The position numbers were made by a program, and so were the translations under genes. Shown here piece after piece: positions 9,777 to 19,988 of a DNA stretch of 64,000 nucleotides (position 1 is the stretch's first letter; each line of letters begins with the position of its first letter). Source of the stretch: an uncultured Rhizobiaceae group bacterium (GTDB lineage Bacteria > Pseudomonadota > Alphaproteobacteria > Rhizobiales > Rhizobiaceae). The notes under the pieces were generated by a model that was not told where the DNA came from, searched no databases, and saw nothing but the letters and a program-made list of their open reading frames with translations. The DNA lies in NCBI GenBank assembly GCA_937958815.1, contig CALGMR010000006.1, positions 124,001 to 188,000 on the forward strand. Direction: 5' to 3'.

Positions 9777-11339
9777 CTATTCAACAGAAATGGGCTGCTC
9801 AGCGGCGGGAATCTTGAAAATCTGCCCCACATAAATACGGCTTGGATTTCTAATCTGATCGCGGTTTGCGTTGTAAATTGTGGTGTAGCGTATGCCGCGC
9901 CCATAAGTACGCCGCGAAATACGCCACAGATTGTCACCGGGTTTGATAATAATCGTTGTGCCAGTTTTGACAGGCTCTTGCTTTTGCACCATTTCGATTT
10001 CTGCGGAAACTTCTGTCTCAGTAGGTGAAGTCGCCAACGGCGCTTTTTGTACTTCGACGCTCTGGTTCTCGGGTGCGGCTTTTTCGGACACAACCTTAGG
10101 CGCAGACTTTGGTTTTACAACGGCCACTTCCTTGATCACTTCTTCTACGGTGTGAATGAGCGGAACTTCAGCACGGCTCAGCACTTTGCCAGAGTTGCGA
10201 TCGATCTCGTCAACACGCACTTGATGCATGCCTGTTTTGAGATCAAACTTTCGGGTCAGTAGAAAACGATTGTCTGCCGTGCCACGGGTCAAACCCAAGG
10301 GCTCGTTATCGATGTAAATACGAACCGCAGCGCCCTTAGGCGCAGCGCCAGCCACATAAATTGTACCGTTTTCCACTTCGACAGCTTCGACAACCACATC
10401 AAGTTTTGACTTCTTGATTGGTTCGTTTGGACGCGATTTGGGCACCACAATTTGGGGTGACGTTGGCTCTACTTTGGCAAGCTTCTGCGGCGCAGTTTCT
10501 GCCTCGGTTTTTTGGTGCAGTATTTCTTGATTTGCCTTTGGTTCTAAAACGTCCGGCTGCTGGAGTTTAACTTTGGGCTGTATCTTAATGGGCGTTTTTT
10601 CAAAGGCCGACGGTTTTAACACAATACGGCTTGGAGCTTGTTCCGGTGAAACGATTGCCAGTGCGTCTTCACCGAATTTTGGAATGCGCACAATTCCCGT
10701 CTCGCGCGAAGTGCTGCTTTCTCCATCTGCCGGTTTTGCAACAATCGTCAAAGCGTAGTTGCCGGGTTTCAGAGGCGTTTTTGGAACCGCTACAAAATCT
10801 CCGGAAGTTCCAGACAGGCTGGTTGCGATAACTGTTCCATCCTCGCTCACCACGTCGATTTCAGAATTCGCGGATGCACGGCCTGCGACCAAGACCGAAC
10901 CATCTTTCTCCACCCGCAAAATATCAAATGCAGGTGTGGTTTCAACAGGTCCAGCAACAGGTGCAGTTGCAACAGTGTTGTCAATTGCGGCGGCTTCAAC
11001 GCTTGGTGTTTGAACATCAGGTTCGCTTATTCCCACAACTTCAAGCGTCTCTTCAGCGAGCTTGTTCGACGGTTTTGAAGCAGGAATTTCCAACTTTGCC
11101 GTTTGTTCAGGCTTTTTCAGCGCTTCAGATGTGGTCGCAATTTTCGCTTCAGATTCAGCCTTTGCTTTAGGGGGCGTCTCCGCAATTTCAGCTTTTTCCA
11201 ACTTGGCTGAGGCATCGCTTGGCATCAGACTGGTTTCAATCATGTCAGGTTTGATCAAGCCACTATAGGCCACCGTTCCCGCCACAACCCCAGTGGCGAC
11301 AACCGTTAAAAATCCAGACTTGATTGAACTCATCGTCAT
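9777..11339 (-). CDS. LysM peptidoglycan-binding domain protein with long Pro/Lys/Glu-rich region
   Basis: C-terminal LysM (IIKPGDNLWRISRRTYGRGIRYTTIYNANRDQIRNPSRIYVGQIFKIP); N-terminal membrane anchor. Confidence 0.88.
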   Translation of the reverse strand: MTMSSIKSGFLTVVATGVVAGTVAYSGLIKPDMIETSLMPSDASAKLEKAEIAETPPKAKAESEAKIATTSEALKKPEQTAKLEIPASKPSNKLAEETLEVVGISEPDVQTPSVEAAAIDNTVATAPVAGPVETTPAFDILRVEKDGSVLVAGRASANSEIDVVSEDGTVIATSLSGTSGDFVAVPKTPLKPGNYALTIVAKPADGESSTSRETGIVRIPKFGEDALAIVSPEQAPSRIVLKPSAFEKTPIKIQPKVKLQQPDVLEPKANQEILHQKTEAETAPQKLAKVEPTSPQIVVPKSRPNEPIKKSKLDVVVEAVEVENGTIYVAGAAPKGAAVRIYIDNEPLGLTRGTADNRFLLTRKFDLKTGMHQVRVDEIDRNSGKVLSRAEVPLIHTVEEVIKEVAVVKPKSAPKVVSEKAAPENQSVEVQKAPLATSPTETEVSAEIEMVQKQEPVKTGTTIIIKPGDNLWRISRRTYGRGIRYTTIYNANRDQIRNPSRIYVGQIFKIPAAEQPISVE

Positions 11340-11499
11340 ACTGTTCCGTCCCGACCCACACCAAATTGGTCAGTGTTTTATATTATGTAAGCGCGCTTCT
11401 TGCCTTATTCTACCATATTCGACTGGAAAAAGGCACCCGCAGCGCAAACTTTGCCAAAACTGCGTTGACGCGTCGTTGCTGGTTCGGATGTATGTGTCC

Positions 11500-12075
11500 A
11501 TGATCCGAGATACAGATACTTCGATTCGTTCCATTTGCGTTTATTGCGGCTCATCTGACGGCGCTGACCCCGCTTATATCGAGCAAGCTCAACTCCTCGG
11601 CACAGCCTTGGCAGAGGCAAACATACGCTTGGTCTATGGCGGTGGCGGCATTGGCCTTATGGGAGCAGTTGCAAAAAGCGCCCTCGCCCACGGCGGTAAA
11701 GTCTTGGGCATCATTCCTGAGTTTTTGAAACAACACGAGCGCGTCGTGGCCGCTGGCGACCTTGAAGGCTGTGACCTTCACGTTGTCCCAGACATGCACA
11801 CACGCAAACGCTTGATGTTCGAAGAAGCAGACGCTTTTGTCGCTATGCCCGGTGGCATTGGCACGCTGGAAGAGTTGGTGGAAATCATGACCTGGGCACA
11901 ACTTGGCCGTCACACCAAACCCATTGCGTTGATGAACACCAAGGGGTTCTGGAATTCGTTCTCGTCTCTGGTCGATGAAATGAGCGCATCGGGCTTCATT
12001 CACAATCCAGAACGCATCAAACCCATGATGGTTGATAACGCCGCCGACATCATTCCGGCTTTGTTGAAAGCTTAG
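11500..12075 (+). CDS. LOG-family / TIGR00730 Rossmann-fold protein (cytokinin riboside 5'-monophosphate phosphoribohydrolase-like)
   Basis: SICVYCGSSDGADPAYIEQA..., LVYGGGGIGLMGAVA, AMPGGIGTLEELVEIMTWAQLG (PGGxGTxxE). ORF track extends upstream to 11293; start is ambiguous (11488 or 11500). Confidence 0.9.
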   Translation: MIRDTDTSIRSICVYCGSSDGADPAYIEQAQLLGTALAEANIRLVYGGGGIGLMGAVAKSALAHGGKVLGIIPEFLKQHERVVAAGDLEGCDLHVVPDMHTRKRLMFEEADAFVAMPGGIGTLEELVEIMTWAQLGRHTKPIALMNTKGFWNSFSSLVDEMSASGFIHNPERIKPMMVDNAADIIPALLKA

Positions 12076-13010
12076 CTTTTCTTCACAAGCGTGACCGAGT
12101 AAATCGCCAGTGCAAACCAGACCAGTGCGAAGGTTATGAGCTGGATTACGTCCAATTCTTCACCCAGCAACGTGAAGGCGACGATGAAGATGAGGGTCGG
12201 GCCGATATAGCCCATCAGGCCGATGGTGGAGAAACGTAACGCCTTTGCGCCAAACGCATAAAGGATCAACGGAACAGCCGTGACCGGGCCACACCCCATG
12301 AGCCAAAGCGTGTCCGTTGTGTTGGTGAACAAGTGGCCTGTACCCTGCCACGCGAGATAAGCAACATAGGCCAACGCAATTGGCATAAGAATTGTGACTT
12401 CAAGCAAAAAGCCTTGTGTCGGCCCCACAGGTTGGGTCTTGCGGAAATATCCGTAGACGGCGAAACTTATGGCCAATGTGAGGCCAATCAACGGAAACTC
12501 CCCTCCCACCACAGTGCGCACCACAACAGCAATAGTCGCAATCGCGACCGCGATAAGCTGAAGGCGGCTCATGGTTTCACCCAGCAGAACGGCGCCCATC
12601 AGCACAACAATGAGCGGCGTGAAATAATATCCGAGTGCTGCTTGAGAGGCGAGGTTTTGGCCAACCGCATAAATGTAAATGCCCCAATTGCTGGCGATCA
12701 ACGCTGCGGTGAGTGCCATCATTATGACAACACGCTTGTTGGCGAACAATTGCGGGATTTCGCCCAACCGCTTTTGAAATGCCATTACACCGATTGCAAA
12801 TGGTACAGCCCAAATAACACGATGCGCCAACAGTTCCGTCGGCGGCATGTGTTTCGTTGCGGCGAAATAAAGCGGCAGGAAACCCCACAAAACATACGCG
12901 CAAGTGGCCATCGCAGCACCCATTGCGGGTGTTAAAGCTGTGTTCGCTCTTGCTGGCGGGATGGGCCTAGCGGGCGGGACAGATGGTTGATCACTCACCC
13001 ACAGCACCAC
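12072..13010 (-). CDS. rarD: EamA family transporter RarD
   Basis: Multi-TM EamA-type protein with RarD-like N-terminus (AYVLWGFLPLYFAATKHMPPTELLAHRVIWAVPF). Confidence 0.88.
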   Translation of the reverse strand: MVLWVSDQPSVPPARPIPPARANTALTPAMGAAMATCAYVLWGFLPLYFAATKHMPPTELLAHRVIWAVPFAIGVMAFQKRLGEIPQLFANKRVVIMMALTAALIASNWGIYIYAVGQNLASQAALGYYFTPLIVVLMGAVLLGETMSRLQLIAVAIATIAVVVRTVVGGEFPLIGLTLAISFAVYGYFRKTQPVGPTQGFLLEVTILMPIALAYVAYLAWQGTGHLFTNTTDTLWLMGCGPVTAVPLILYAFGAKALRFSTIGLMGYIGPTLIFIVAFTLLGEELDVIQLITFALVWFALAIYSVTLVKKS

Positions 13011-14589
13011 TCTTGATCAGCTTGTAGTTCAAACTGTCCACCAGCGCTTGAAACGATGCATCAATGATGTTGTCGGAGACACCAACAGTCCACCACCGTT
13101 CGCCGCTATTGTCTGTGCTTTCAATCAACACGCGCGTGATCGCAGCTGTGCCACCATTCAAAATGCGCACTTTAAAATCAACGAGTTCCAAACCACCAAT
13201 TTCCGATTGGTATTTCCCGAGGTCGGTGCGCAATGCTCGATCGAGCGCATTAACGGGGCCATTGCCTTCCGCAACTGACAGCAAACGTTCACCACCAACA
13301 TCCAGCTTCACCACAGCTTCGGACACAGAAACAACTTCACCAATCGCGTTAAACCGTCGTTCAACAGTCGTTCGGAAACTCTCCACTTTAAAAAACTGAG
13401 GCACGGTGCCCAACGTGCGACGCGCAAGCAATTCAAAACTCGCCTCTGCCGCTTCATAGGCATAGCCTTGTGCTTCTCGATCTTTGACCAGAGAAATCAA
13501 CGTGTCGAGTTTGGGATTGGATTTTTCAACCTCAATGCCGCGCCGGGCCAGCTGATCCATAAAGTTCGACTTGCCACCTTGGTCAGACACCATGAGGTTG
13601 CGTTGGTTTCCAACACTTTCTGGCGGCACGTGCTCGTAGGTGGACGGGTCCTTCATCAAGGCAGATGCATGAATACCCGCTTTGGTAGCAAAGGCTGACG
13701 ACCCTGCATATGGCGCCTGACTGTGGGGCGCACGGTTCAACAATTCATCGAATGTGCGTGAAAGACGGGTAATGCCTTTTAAACTTTCAGCCTCAATTCC
13801 AATGTCATATTTCTCCGCAAAATACGGTTTCAGCGCCAATGTGGGGATGAGGCTGATCAAGTTTGCATTGCCGCAGCGTTCACCAATGCCGTTGATCGTT
13901 CCCTGAATTTGGCGGGCACCACCCTCGATAGCCGCAAGAGAATTTGCTACCGCTTGGTCGGTGTCATTGTGCGCGTGAATGCCCACATGTTCACCCGGAA
14001 TATGCTTGCAAACCTCTTCCACAATTGTGCGAATTTCAGAAGGTTGTGAACCGCCATTGGTGTCGCATAGAACAACCCAACGCGCGCCGTTGTCATAAGC
14101 GGTTTTCGCACATGCCAAGGCATAATGAGGATTGGCTTTGTAACCGTCGAAAAAGTGTTCGCAGTCGACCAGCGCTTCTTTGCCCGCTTCAACAGCGGCT
14201 TTCACAGAGGCCTCAATGCTTTCGAGATTTTCTTCATTGGTGCAGCCCAAAGCCACGCGAACATGCAAATCCCAAGCCTTGGCCACGTAACAAATCGCAG
14301 ACGCCGAAGACGCCAACAGACCAGCAATTCCAGGATCGTTGGAAACGGAAACTCCGGCCCGTTTCGTCATGCCGAAGGCTGTAAAGGTCGCATTCTTGGT
14401 TCGAGGCTCACTGAAGAAATCCGTGTCCGTCGGGTTCGCACCGGGGTAGCCACCTTCAATGTAGTCGATGCCGAATTCATCCAGCATTTTGGAAATCACG
14501 ATCTTGTCCTCGACGGAAAAATCCACCCCCGGCGTCTGCGCGCCATCGCGAAGGGTGGTGTCGAATAAAGTGATGCGGGATTTGGTCAT
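12991..14589 (-). CDS. cimA: citramalate synthase
   Basis: LFDTTLRDGAQTPGVDFSVEDKI..., HxH metal motif HAHNDTDQAVAN, C-terminal LeuA dimer/allosteric domain. Confidence 0.93.
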   Translation of the reverse strand: MTKSRITLFDTTLRDGAQTPGVDFSVEDKIVISKMLDEFGIDYIEGGYPGANPTDTDFFSEPRTKNATFTAFGMTKRAGVSVSNDPGIAGLLASSASAICYVAKAWDLHVRVALGCTNEENLESIEASVKAAVEAGKEALVDCEHFFDGYKANPHYALACAKTAYDNGARWVVLCDTNGGSQPSEIRTIVEEVCKHIPGEHVGIHAHNDTDQAVANSLAAIEGGARQIQGTINGIGERCGNANLISLIPTLALKPYFAEKYDIGIEAESLKGITRLSRTFDELLNRAPHSQAPYAGSSAFATKAGIHASALMKDPSTYEHVPPESVGNQRNLMVSDQGGKSNFMDQLARRGIEVEKSNPKLDTLISLVKDREAQGYAYEAAEASFELLARRTLGTVPQFFKVESFRTTVERRFNAIGEVVSVSEAVVKLDVGGERLLSVAEGNGPVNALDRALRTDLGKYQSEIGGLELVDFKVRILNGGTAAITRVLIESTDNSGERWWTVGVSDNIIDASFQALVDSLNYKLIKSGAVGE

Positions 14590-14963
14590 TGGAACGTGAC
14601 ACCTTTTTCATTCAAGGTCGCAAGAATGCGGTCGCACACTGCGTTGATTTGGTTGTGAACGTCTGAATTTCGAATCCGCAAAACTTGCCAACCTTGGCTT
14701 TGAAGAAATGCAGTACGGTTTTGATCATATGCAATTTGAGCATCATGCGTGTGGCTGGGGCCATCCAGTTCGACAATCAACCTGTGTTCAGGGCATGCGA
14801 AATCAACGATATAATTTGCGATTGGATATTGCCTGCGAAACCCCAATCCCATCAATCGATGAGCTCTCAACTTTTGCCACAGTTTCGCTTCGGCAGGCGT
14901 TTGCTCATGACGCATGGCCTTGGCTCGAGACCGCATGAGCGGTTCAACTTTCGTACGAGTCAT
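14586..14963 (-). CDS. DUF559 endonuclease-domain protein
   Basis: LRAHRLMGLGFRRQYPIANYIVDFACPEHRLIVELDGPSH...YDQNRTAFLQSQGWQVLRIRNSDV. Confidence 0.9.
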   Translation of the reverse strand: MTRTKVEPLMRSRAKAMRHEQTPAEAKLWQKLRAHRLMGLGFRRQYPIANYIVDFACPEHRLIVELDGPSHTHDAQIAYDQNRTAFLQSQGWQVLRIRNSDVHNQINAVCDRILATLNEKGVTFQ

Positions 14964-15005
14964 GAAACCACCTCAAAAGTATAAAGACCAAAAACTACTC
15001 CCACT

Positions 15006-15154
15006 CTCCCCCCTCGTGGGGGAGATGTCAGTTCGTCATCAGACGAAATGACAGAGGGGGGGAATGCGTTTTGATCGCATGCGCTTGAGCATGAGGCGAA
15101 GACCGAAGCCCCCCCTCTGTCGGTTGCTCCGACATCTCCCCCGCAAGGGGGGAG
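15006..15154. repeat. Pair of inverted ~50-nt GC-rich intergenic repeat elements (copy A)
   Basis: ctcccccctcgtgggggagatgtc...gacagaggggggg (15006-15062) and the reverse-complement-related ccccccctctgtcgg...ccgacatctcccccgcaaggggggag (15109-15154). Confidence 0.85.
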
Positions 15155-15174
15155 AACAAGTGCTTGGGGTGTCG

Positions 15175-15369
15175 TCACCGCTTCACCTCCCAAGTGGTGA
15201 TGCGTTTGCCTGTCTCTGGGTTTTTGCCATCTTTGAGTTGAATGCCCTGCTCCAGCAACTCATCACGAATGCGATCCGCTTCGGCCCAGTTTTTGTCGGC
15301 AGGCGTTTGCTCTTGACGCATGGCCTTGGCGCGCGAGCGCTTGAGCGGTTCAACTTTCGTACGAGTCAT
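15175..15369 (-). pseudogene. Chimeric ORF: N-terminus of DUF559 protein fused in frame to C-terminus of CysS
   Basis: [24 protein letters not shown] (matches the DUF559 N-terminus) followed by [40 protein letters not shown] (matches the CysS C-terminus). Confidence 0.85.
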
Positions 15370-15411
15370 GAAACCACCTCAAAAGTATAAAGACCAAAAA
15401 CTACTCCCACT

Positions 15412-15560
15412 CTCCCCCCTCGTGGGGGAGATGTCAGTTCGTCATCAGACGAAATGACAGAGGGGGGGAACGCGTTTTGATCGCATGCGCTTGAGCATGA
15501 GGCGAAGACCGAAGCCCCCCCTCTGTCGGTTGCACCGACATCTCCCCCACAAAGGGGGAG
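15412..15560. repeat. Pair of inverted ~50-nt GC-rich intergenic repeat elements (copy B)
   Basis: Same structure as copy A, offset by 406 bp. Confidence 0.85.
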
Positions 15561-15580
15561 AACAAGTGCTTGGGGTGTCG

Positions 15581-17329
15581 TCACCGCTTCACCTCCCAAG
15601 TGGTGATGCGTTCGCCCGTCTCAGGGTCTTTGCCATCTTTGAGTTGAATGCCCTGCTCCAAAAGCTCGTCACGAATGCGATCCGCTTCGGCCCAGTTTTT
15701 GTCTTCTATGAATTTTTGCCGTTTAGCGACGAGATCGCCTATTTCATCAAAATCACCATCGGCAGATTTTTTTCTTAGTGTGACTTCAAGGCTCTTCGTT
15801 AGATTGAGTGCAATTCCATCAGCTTTCCATTGTTTTTCAATGGAGTCGATCAACTTATGATCATCGTTCAAATGACCTATCTTTAAAGCCCAAGCATTCG
15901 CAAACTCATCTCTGTATTTTATTCCCACCATCCCATCAAATGAAACATCCTTTAGATAACCGTCCAGCCGGTCAAAATTAATCAAACCCAAAAAGGCAAT
16001 GTTACCAAAAAACTCTTTGAAGGCTTTTTCGTTTTTTCTAGCTTCCTTTTGGTTCCGTCTAATTACAGACATCGCCAATGGTGTATTCAGATCATCCATC
16101 AATGCGTTTAGCAATTCGTTCGAAGGAATTTGGTTTTGGGGATCATTAAACTGAAATCCTTTGGGTCGTATGCGCTTTAACATTTTTACCCAATCTTCCA
16201 GATCGTCTTCAATCTGGTTCAAGCGTTCAGTTGTCCAATTGATTGGTTGGCGATAGTGCGTGTCTAACATAGAAATTCTCATTACTGAGCCAGACCTAGG
16301 TGGCCTCACCATATTCCGTCTTTCGGATTGACTTGTGCCTCGCATCTCGTCGCGTACAGTAACGAAATTACCTAGGGACTTAGACATCTTTTCGCCTTCA
16401 ACTTCTAAGAAGCCGTTGTGCATCCAGACGTTGGCCATTTTGTCTGTGCCGTGGCAGCAGCGGGATTGGGCGATTTCGTTTTCGTGGTGGGGGAAAATTA
16501 AATCCAGCCCGCCGCCGTGAATGTCGAATGTTTCGCCCAGATAGGCGTCGCTCATAGCAGAACATTCGATGTGCCAGCCCGGGCGACCGTGGATGGTTTC
16601 ACCATCAAAAACACCATCCCAGCCTGGTTCGTTCGCATTGCTTTCTTTCCACAGCACGAAGTCGCCTACGTTTTCTTTGTGGCTTTCAACGGCAATGCGT
16701 GCGCCCGCTTGTTGATCTTCCAATTTACGGTTGGACAATTTGCCGTAGTCTTCCATCGAATTGACGCGGAACAGAACTTCCCTGCCTTGCGCGCCTTTGG
16801 CGATATAGGCGTGGCCTTTGTCCAGCAGGGTTTGGATCATGCTGACCATGTCGGACTTGCCGTCTTCACGCGGCAAAACGAACTCTGTCGCACGAGGTTG
16901 GTGCGTTGGCTCCAAGCACCCAAGCGCCTTCATATCTGACTGATATTGCGCTGCCGTTTTTTCCGTTACTTCACGAATGGCCTCGTTCAGGCTCATAGTG
17001 CCAGCGGCGATGGCGTCGCCATGGGTTTCTAAGGCGCGCTTATTTATCTTGTCGTCCACATCGGTGATGTTGCGCACGTAAGTGACTTTGTCTTCGCCAT
17101 AGATATGGCGCAACAGACGGAACAAGACATCAAACACGATAACAGGACGCGCATTGCCGATATGAGCGTAATCATAAACCGTCGGCCCGCACACATACAT
17201 GCGCACGTTGTCTTTATCGATGGGTTCGAACGGCTCTTTGCTGCGCGAAAGCGTATTGTAGAGCGTCAATTGGGGCAATGTGTCAGCCACGTCGTGTTCC
17301 GTTTCCTTTGGCGCGCAAAAAGCACGCAA
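15581..17329 (-). CDS. cysS: cysteinyl-tRNA synthetase
   Basis: [21 protein letters not shown] (HIGH), [21 protein letters not shown] (KMSKS). Confidence 0.95.
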   Translation of the reverse strand: MRAFCAPKETEHDVADTLPQLTLYNTLSRSKEPFEPIDKDNVRMYVCGPTVYDYAHIGNARPVIVFDVLFRLLRHIYGEDKVTYVRNITDVDDKINKRALETHGDAIAAGTMSLNEAIREVTEKTAAQYQSDMKALGCLEPTHQPRATEFVLPREDGKSDMVSMIQTLLDKGHAYIAKGAQGREVLFRVNSMEDYGKLSNRKLEDQQAGARIAVESHKENVGDFVLWKESNANEPGWDGVFDGETIHGRPGWHIECSAMSDAYLGETFDIHGGGLDLIFPHHENEIAQSRCCHGTDKMANVWMHNGFLEVEGEKMSKSLGNFVTVRDEMRGTSQSERRNMVRPPRSGSVMRISMLDTHYRQPINWTTERLNQIEDDLEDWVKMLKRIRPKGFQFNDPQNQIPSNELLNALMDDLNTPLAMSVIRRNQKEARKNEKAFKEFFGNIAFLGLINFDRLDGYLKDVSFDGMVGIKYRDEFANAWALKIGHLNDDHKLIDSIEKQWKADGIALNLTKSLEVTLRKKSADGDFDEIGDLVAKRQKFIEDKNWAEADRIRDELLEQGIQLKDGKDPETGERITTWEVKR

Positions 17330-17521
17330 ATTGTTCCTGCTGGTCAGGCGTTCAAAACAATTTCGGGAAAGACGTGAACAACCGGACCAGCAAATATGCT
17401 AGCGAATAATAATCAAACAAATGCAAATCGCTTTTGCAGCGATCCGACTGATCAATATGTTTGTCCAAGTGTTCATGTTTCCCTTATCCCCTGTGATCGG
17501 CATTCGGTCAAGCCGATTGTT

Positions 17522-18139
17522 TTAAGCGAACGCCCGCAAGAAAAGTGAAATAGACAAGAGCGCCATAATCGTCGCGATGATAAGATCAAGAATGCGCCAA
17601 GCCATTGGCTTTTGAAACAGTGGCACCAGCCAACGCGCACCATACCCAAGACTGAAAAACCACACAAACGAGGCGGCCATGGCACCAATGGCAAACACCA
17701 AACGTGCAGCACCTTCGTATTGGCCTGAAATGCCCCCCACCAAAACAACAGTGTCCAAATAGACGTGAGGATTGAGGAAGGTGAAGGCAAAGAGAATGGC
17801 AAGTGCCCGTTGGAGGCTGGTCTTTCCTTCCGACGCTGGATCAAGTTGTGAAGCGGTGAACGCACGTCGAAGAGCCATCAAAGCATAGACGGCCAAGAAC
17901 ATCGCACCACCAATGGTCACGAACCAAAGGAGCGATTTATTGGCTTGAACGAGTGTGCCCATGCCTGCGACACCCAACGCGATAAGCGCTGCATCTGACA
18001 ATGCTGCAACCAAGCACAGAATGAAAACGTTTTGCCGCAACAAGCCTTGGCGCAAAATGAAAGCGTTTTGCGCACCGATGGCGACAATCAACCCGCCTCC
18101 CAACGCGAAGCCTTCAATCGCTGGCAAGAACTCTGTCAT
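17522..18139 (-). CDS. LysE/ArgO-type amino-acid exporter
   Basis: GLIVAIGAQNAFILRQGLLRQNVFILCLVAALSDAALI...FLNPHVYLDTVVLVG. Confidence 0.9.
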   Translation of the reverse strand: MTEFLPAIEGFALGGGLIVAIGAQNAFILRQGLLRQNVFILCLVAALSDAALIALGVAGMGTLVQANKSLLWFVTIGGAMFLAVYALMALRRAFTASQLDPASEGKTSLQRALAILFAFTFLNPHVYLDTVVLVGGISGQYEGAARLVFAIGAMAASFVWFFSLGYGARWLVPLFQKPMAWRILDLIIATIMALLSISLFLRAFA

Positions 18140-18141
18140 GC

Positions 18142-18888
18142 TTAGAACATCGACAGTTGCCCGTCGTCCTTCTTCTTTTTGAGCGGTTGAGGCTCAGCTG
18201 GCAATTCGATTGGGTTTTGAATGTCCGCTCCCGTATTGGAAACCTTGTTCACTGCATCGCTGATGGGAATGCATTCGAAATAGTCGTTATCGACTGGAAC
18301 CATCAAATCCGCAATATCGCGTGGCTCTTGGGTTCGGCAATCCAGCCAGCGGTCAAAGTCTTCCGGCTTAATAACCAGCGGCAAGCGATGATGGATTTTT
18401 GCAAAACTCTCATTGGTGTCGGTGGAGATGACACACCCTGTATCAATTTCGCTGCCATTGGGATCTGAATAGGTTTCCATCAAACCGCCGAAAGCGACGA
18501 TGCCTCCGTTTTTCGGGCGCACCCAATAGGGCTGACTTTTCTGACCTTTGCCAAAGCGCTGCCATTCGTAAAAGCCGCTTGCAGGAACCAGCGTGCGGCG
18601 GTGGCGGACGGCTGTTTTGAACGATGGTTTTTCCAGAACGGTCTCAGCACGGGCATTGATGAGAAGTGTAAACTCCTTCGGGTCTTTCACCCAGGCCGGC
18701 ACCAGCCCCCAGCGCACCAGAGACGCTTCGCGCTGATTGTTGATGCTGGTGTTCACCATCAACAGCGGCTGCGTGGGCGCAATGTTAAAACGCGGCGGCA
18801 TTTCAGGCACCATGTTGATGGGCTTTACCAACTGAAAGTAGCCAAACAATTCTTCCCACGGCACATCAAGGCCAATTCTACCACACAT
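18142..18888 (-). CDS. SOS response-associated peptidase (SRAP/YedK/HMCES family)
   Basis: MCGRIGLD (catalytic Cys2), NIAPTQ, NARAETV, RRTLVPASGFYEWQ, HHRLPLVI. Confidence 0.95.
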   Translation of the reverse strand: MCGRIGLDVPWEELFGYFQLVKPINMVPEMPPRFNIAPTQPLLMVNTSINNQREASLVRWGLVPAWVKDPKEFTLLINARAETVLEKPSFKTAVRHRRTLVPASGFYEWQRFGKGQKSQPYWVRPKNGGIVAFGGLMETYSDPNGSEIDTGCVISTDTNESFAKIHHRLPLVIKPEDFDRWLDCRTQEPRDIADLMVPVDNDYFECIPISDAVNKVSNTGADIQNPIELPAEPQPLKKKKDDGQLSMF

Positions 18889-18959
18889 TGCTCAGCCCTT
18901 TCCGTTGCATCGCACGCTCACCCCTTGGCAATAGCGCCTTTGGCGCGCTATGCGAAGTC

Positions 18960-19406
18960 ATGTCTTCGCGCAATTATCCTTCATCCCCGCTTCTCGCAGC
19001 GTGCACCGCCATTTGGCGTGATGGAAAAATCTTGCTCGCTTTGCGCGACAGGTCGCCCAATCAAGGCACGTGGGCCATGCCGGGCGGTTTGGTGGAAGTT
19101 GGCGAAACACTAGAAGAAGCGGCCATACGTGAGGTGAAAGAAGAAACAGCGCTTGATGTGTCGCATTTGGTTTTCAACAAAAACCACGAAATCATCATGC
19201 ACGATGAAGATGGCAAAGTTGAAGTGCACTATGTGCTTGCGATGTTTGTAACCGACCAAGTGGTTGGCGACGCGGTCGCTGGCGATGATGCGGCAGACGT
19301 TCGTTGGTTTACGTTAGACGATATGGCGTCTGCTCCTCTCACAGGGAACACGCTTCAATTCGCGAATGAAAGCGCTCACCTTCTTTCCACCACAAGTCAG
19401 CGCTAA
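18960..19406 (+). CDS. NUDIX hydrolase
   Basis: Nudix box GGLVEVGETLEEAAIREVKEETALDV. Start chosen at MSSRNYPSS. Confidence 0.9.
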   Translation: MSSRNYPSSPLLAACTAIWRDGKILLALRDRSPNQGTWAMPGGLVEVGETLEEAAIREVKEETALDVSHLVFNKNHEIIMHDEDGKVEVHYVLAMFVTDQVVGDAVAGDDAADVRWFTLDDMASAPLTGNTLQFANESAHLLSTTSQR

Positions 19407-19466
19407 TCAGAACGAACAAGAATATTCGTGCTTTTATGAACTTGCGATCTGGACTAAGACATTCAA

Positions 19467-19883
19467 ATGTTGCGTATTCCCCTCACCGTATTGGCATTGT
19501 TTTGCGCGTTGCAATTTGCATCTGCTCAAGAAACCACTGTTGCACCAACGGTCACCGTTGCGCCGCAGGTTGAAGATGTGGTTGCCCCTTATGATGAGAA
19601 GCTTTTGCGCATTGCAGAGGTTTTGGGCTCCATTCACGTGTTGCGCGATATTTGTGGTGCCAAAGAAGGCAATAAATGGCGGGATGTGATGAGCGAACTG
19701 ATTGCATCAGAAGAGCCAGGCGCAAAACGCAAGGCGCGCATGATTGCCCGCTTTAACCGCGGGTTCAACGCCTTCAACCAAACCTATACCAATTGCACCC
19801 CTTCGGCGCTCACGGCAGCGGAACGGTATCGATTAGAAGCCATTCGCCTTAGCGAGCAAATCTCTTCACGCTACGGTCGTTAA
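19467..19883 (+). CDS. TIGR02301-like secreted protein
   Basis: Signal peptide plus LLRIAEVLGSIHVLRDICGAKEGNKWRDVMSELI...NRGFNAFNQTYTNCTPSA. Confidence 0.75.
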   Translation: MLRIPLTVLALFCALQFASAQETTVAPTVTVAPQVEDVVAPYDEKLLRIAEVLGSIHVLRDICGAKEGNKWRDVMSELIASEEPGAKRKARMIARFNRGFNAFNQTYTNCTPSALTAAERYRLEAIRLSEQISSRYGR

Positions 19884-19988
19884 CCTTGCAATCATAGAAA
19901 TCCAAAAGACTGTTTTCATTCGCAGTTTGGCAGTCTAAGTTCTTAACAGGACGTGAAGAGGCGAAGACCTTTAAGTGACGGGCGAAAC

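Larger units (their letters stand above)
14891..15702. repeat. Direct tandem duplication, two 406-bp units (14891-15296 and 15297-15702)
   Basis: The units align end to end at offset 406 with no gaps and about 17 mismatches counted by eye. Each carries the 5' end of the DUF559 gene, the intergenic repeat, and the 3' end of cysS. Confidence 0.93.

Noticed and set aside
14960-15193. 77-aa ORF duplicated at 15366-15599 ([15 protein letters not shown]...)
   Set aside because: Reads through the palindromic intergenic repeat; duplicated only because the DNA is duplicated, not evidence of a gene.
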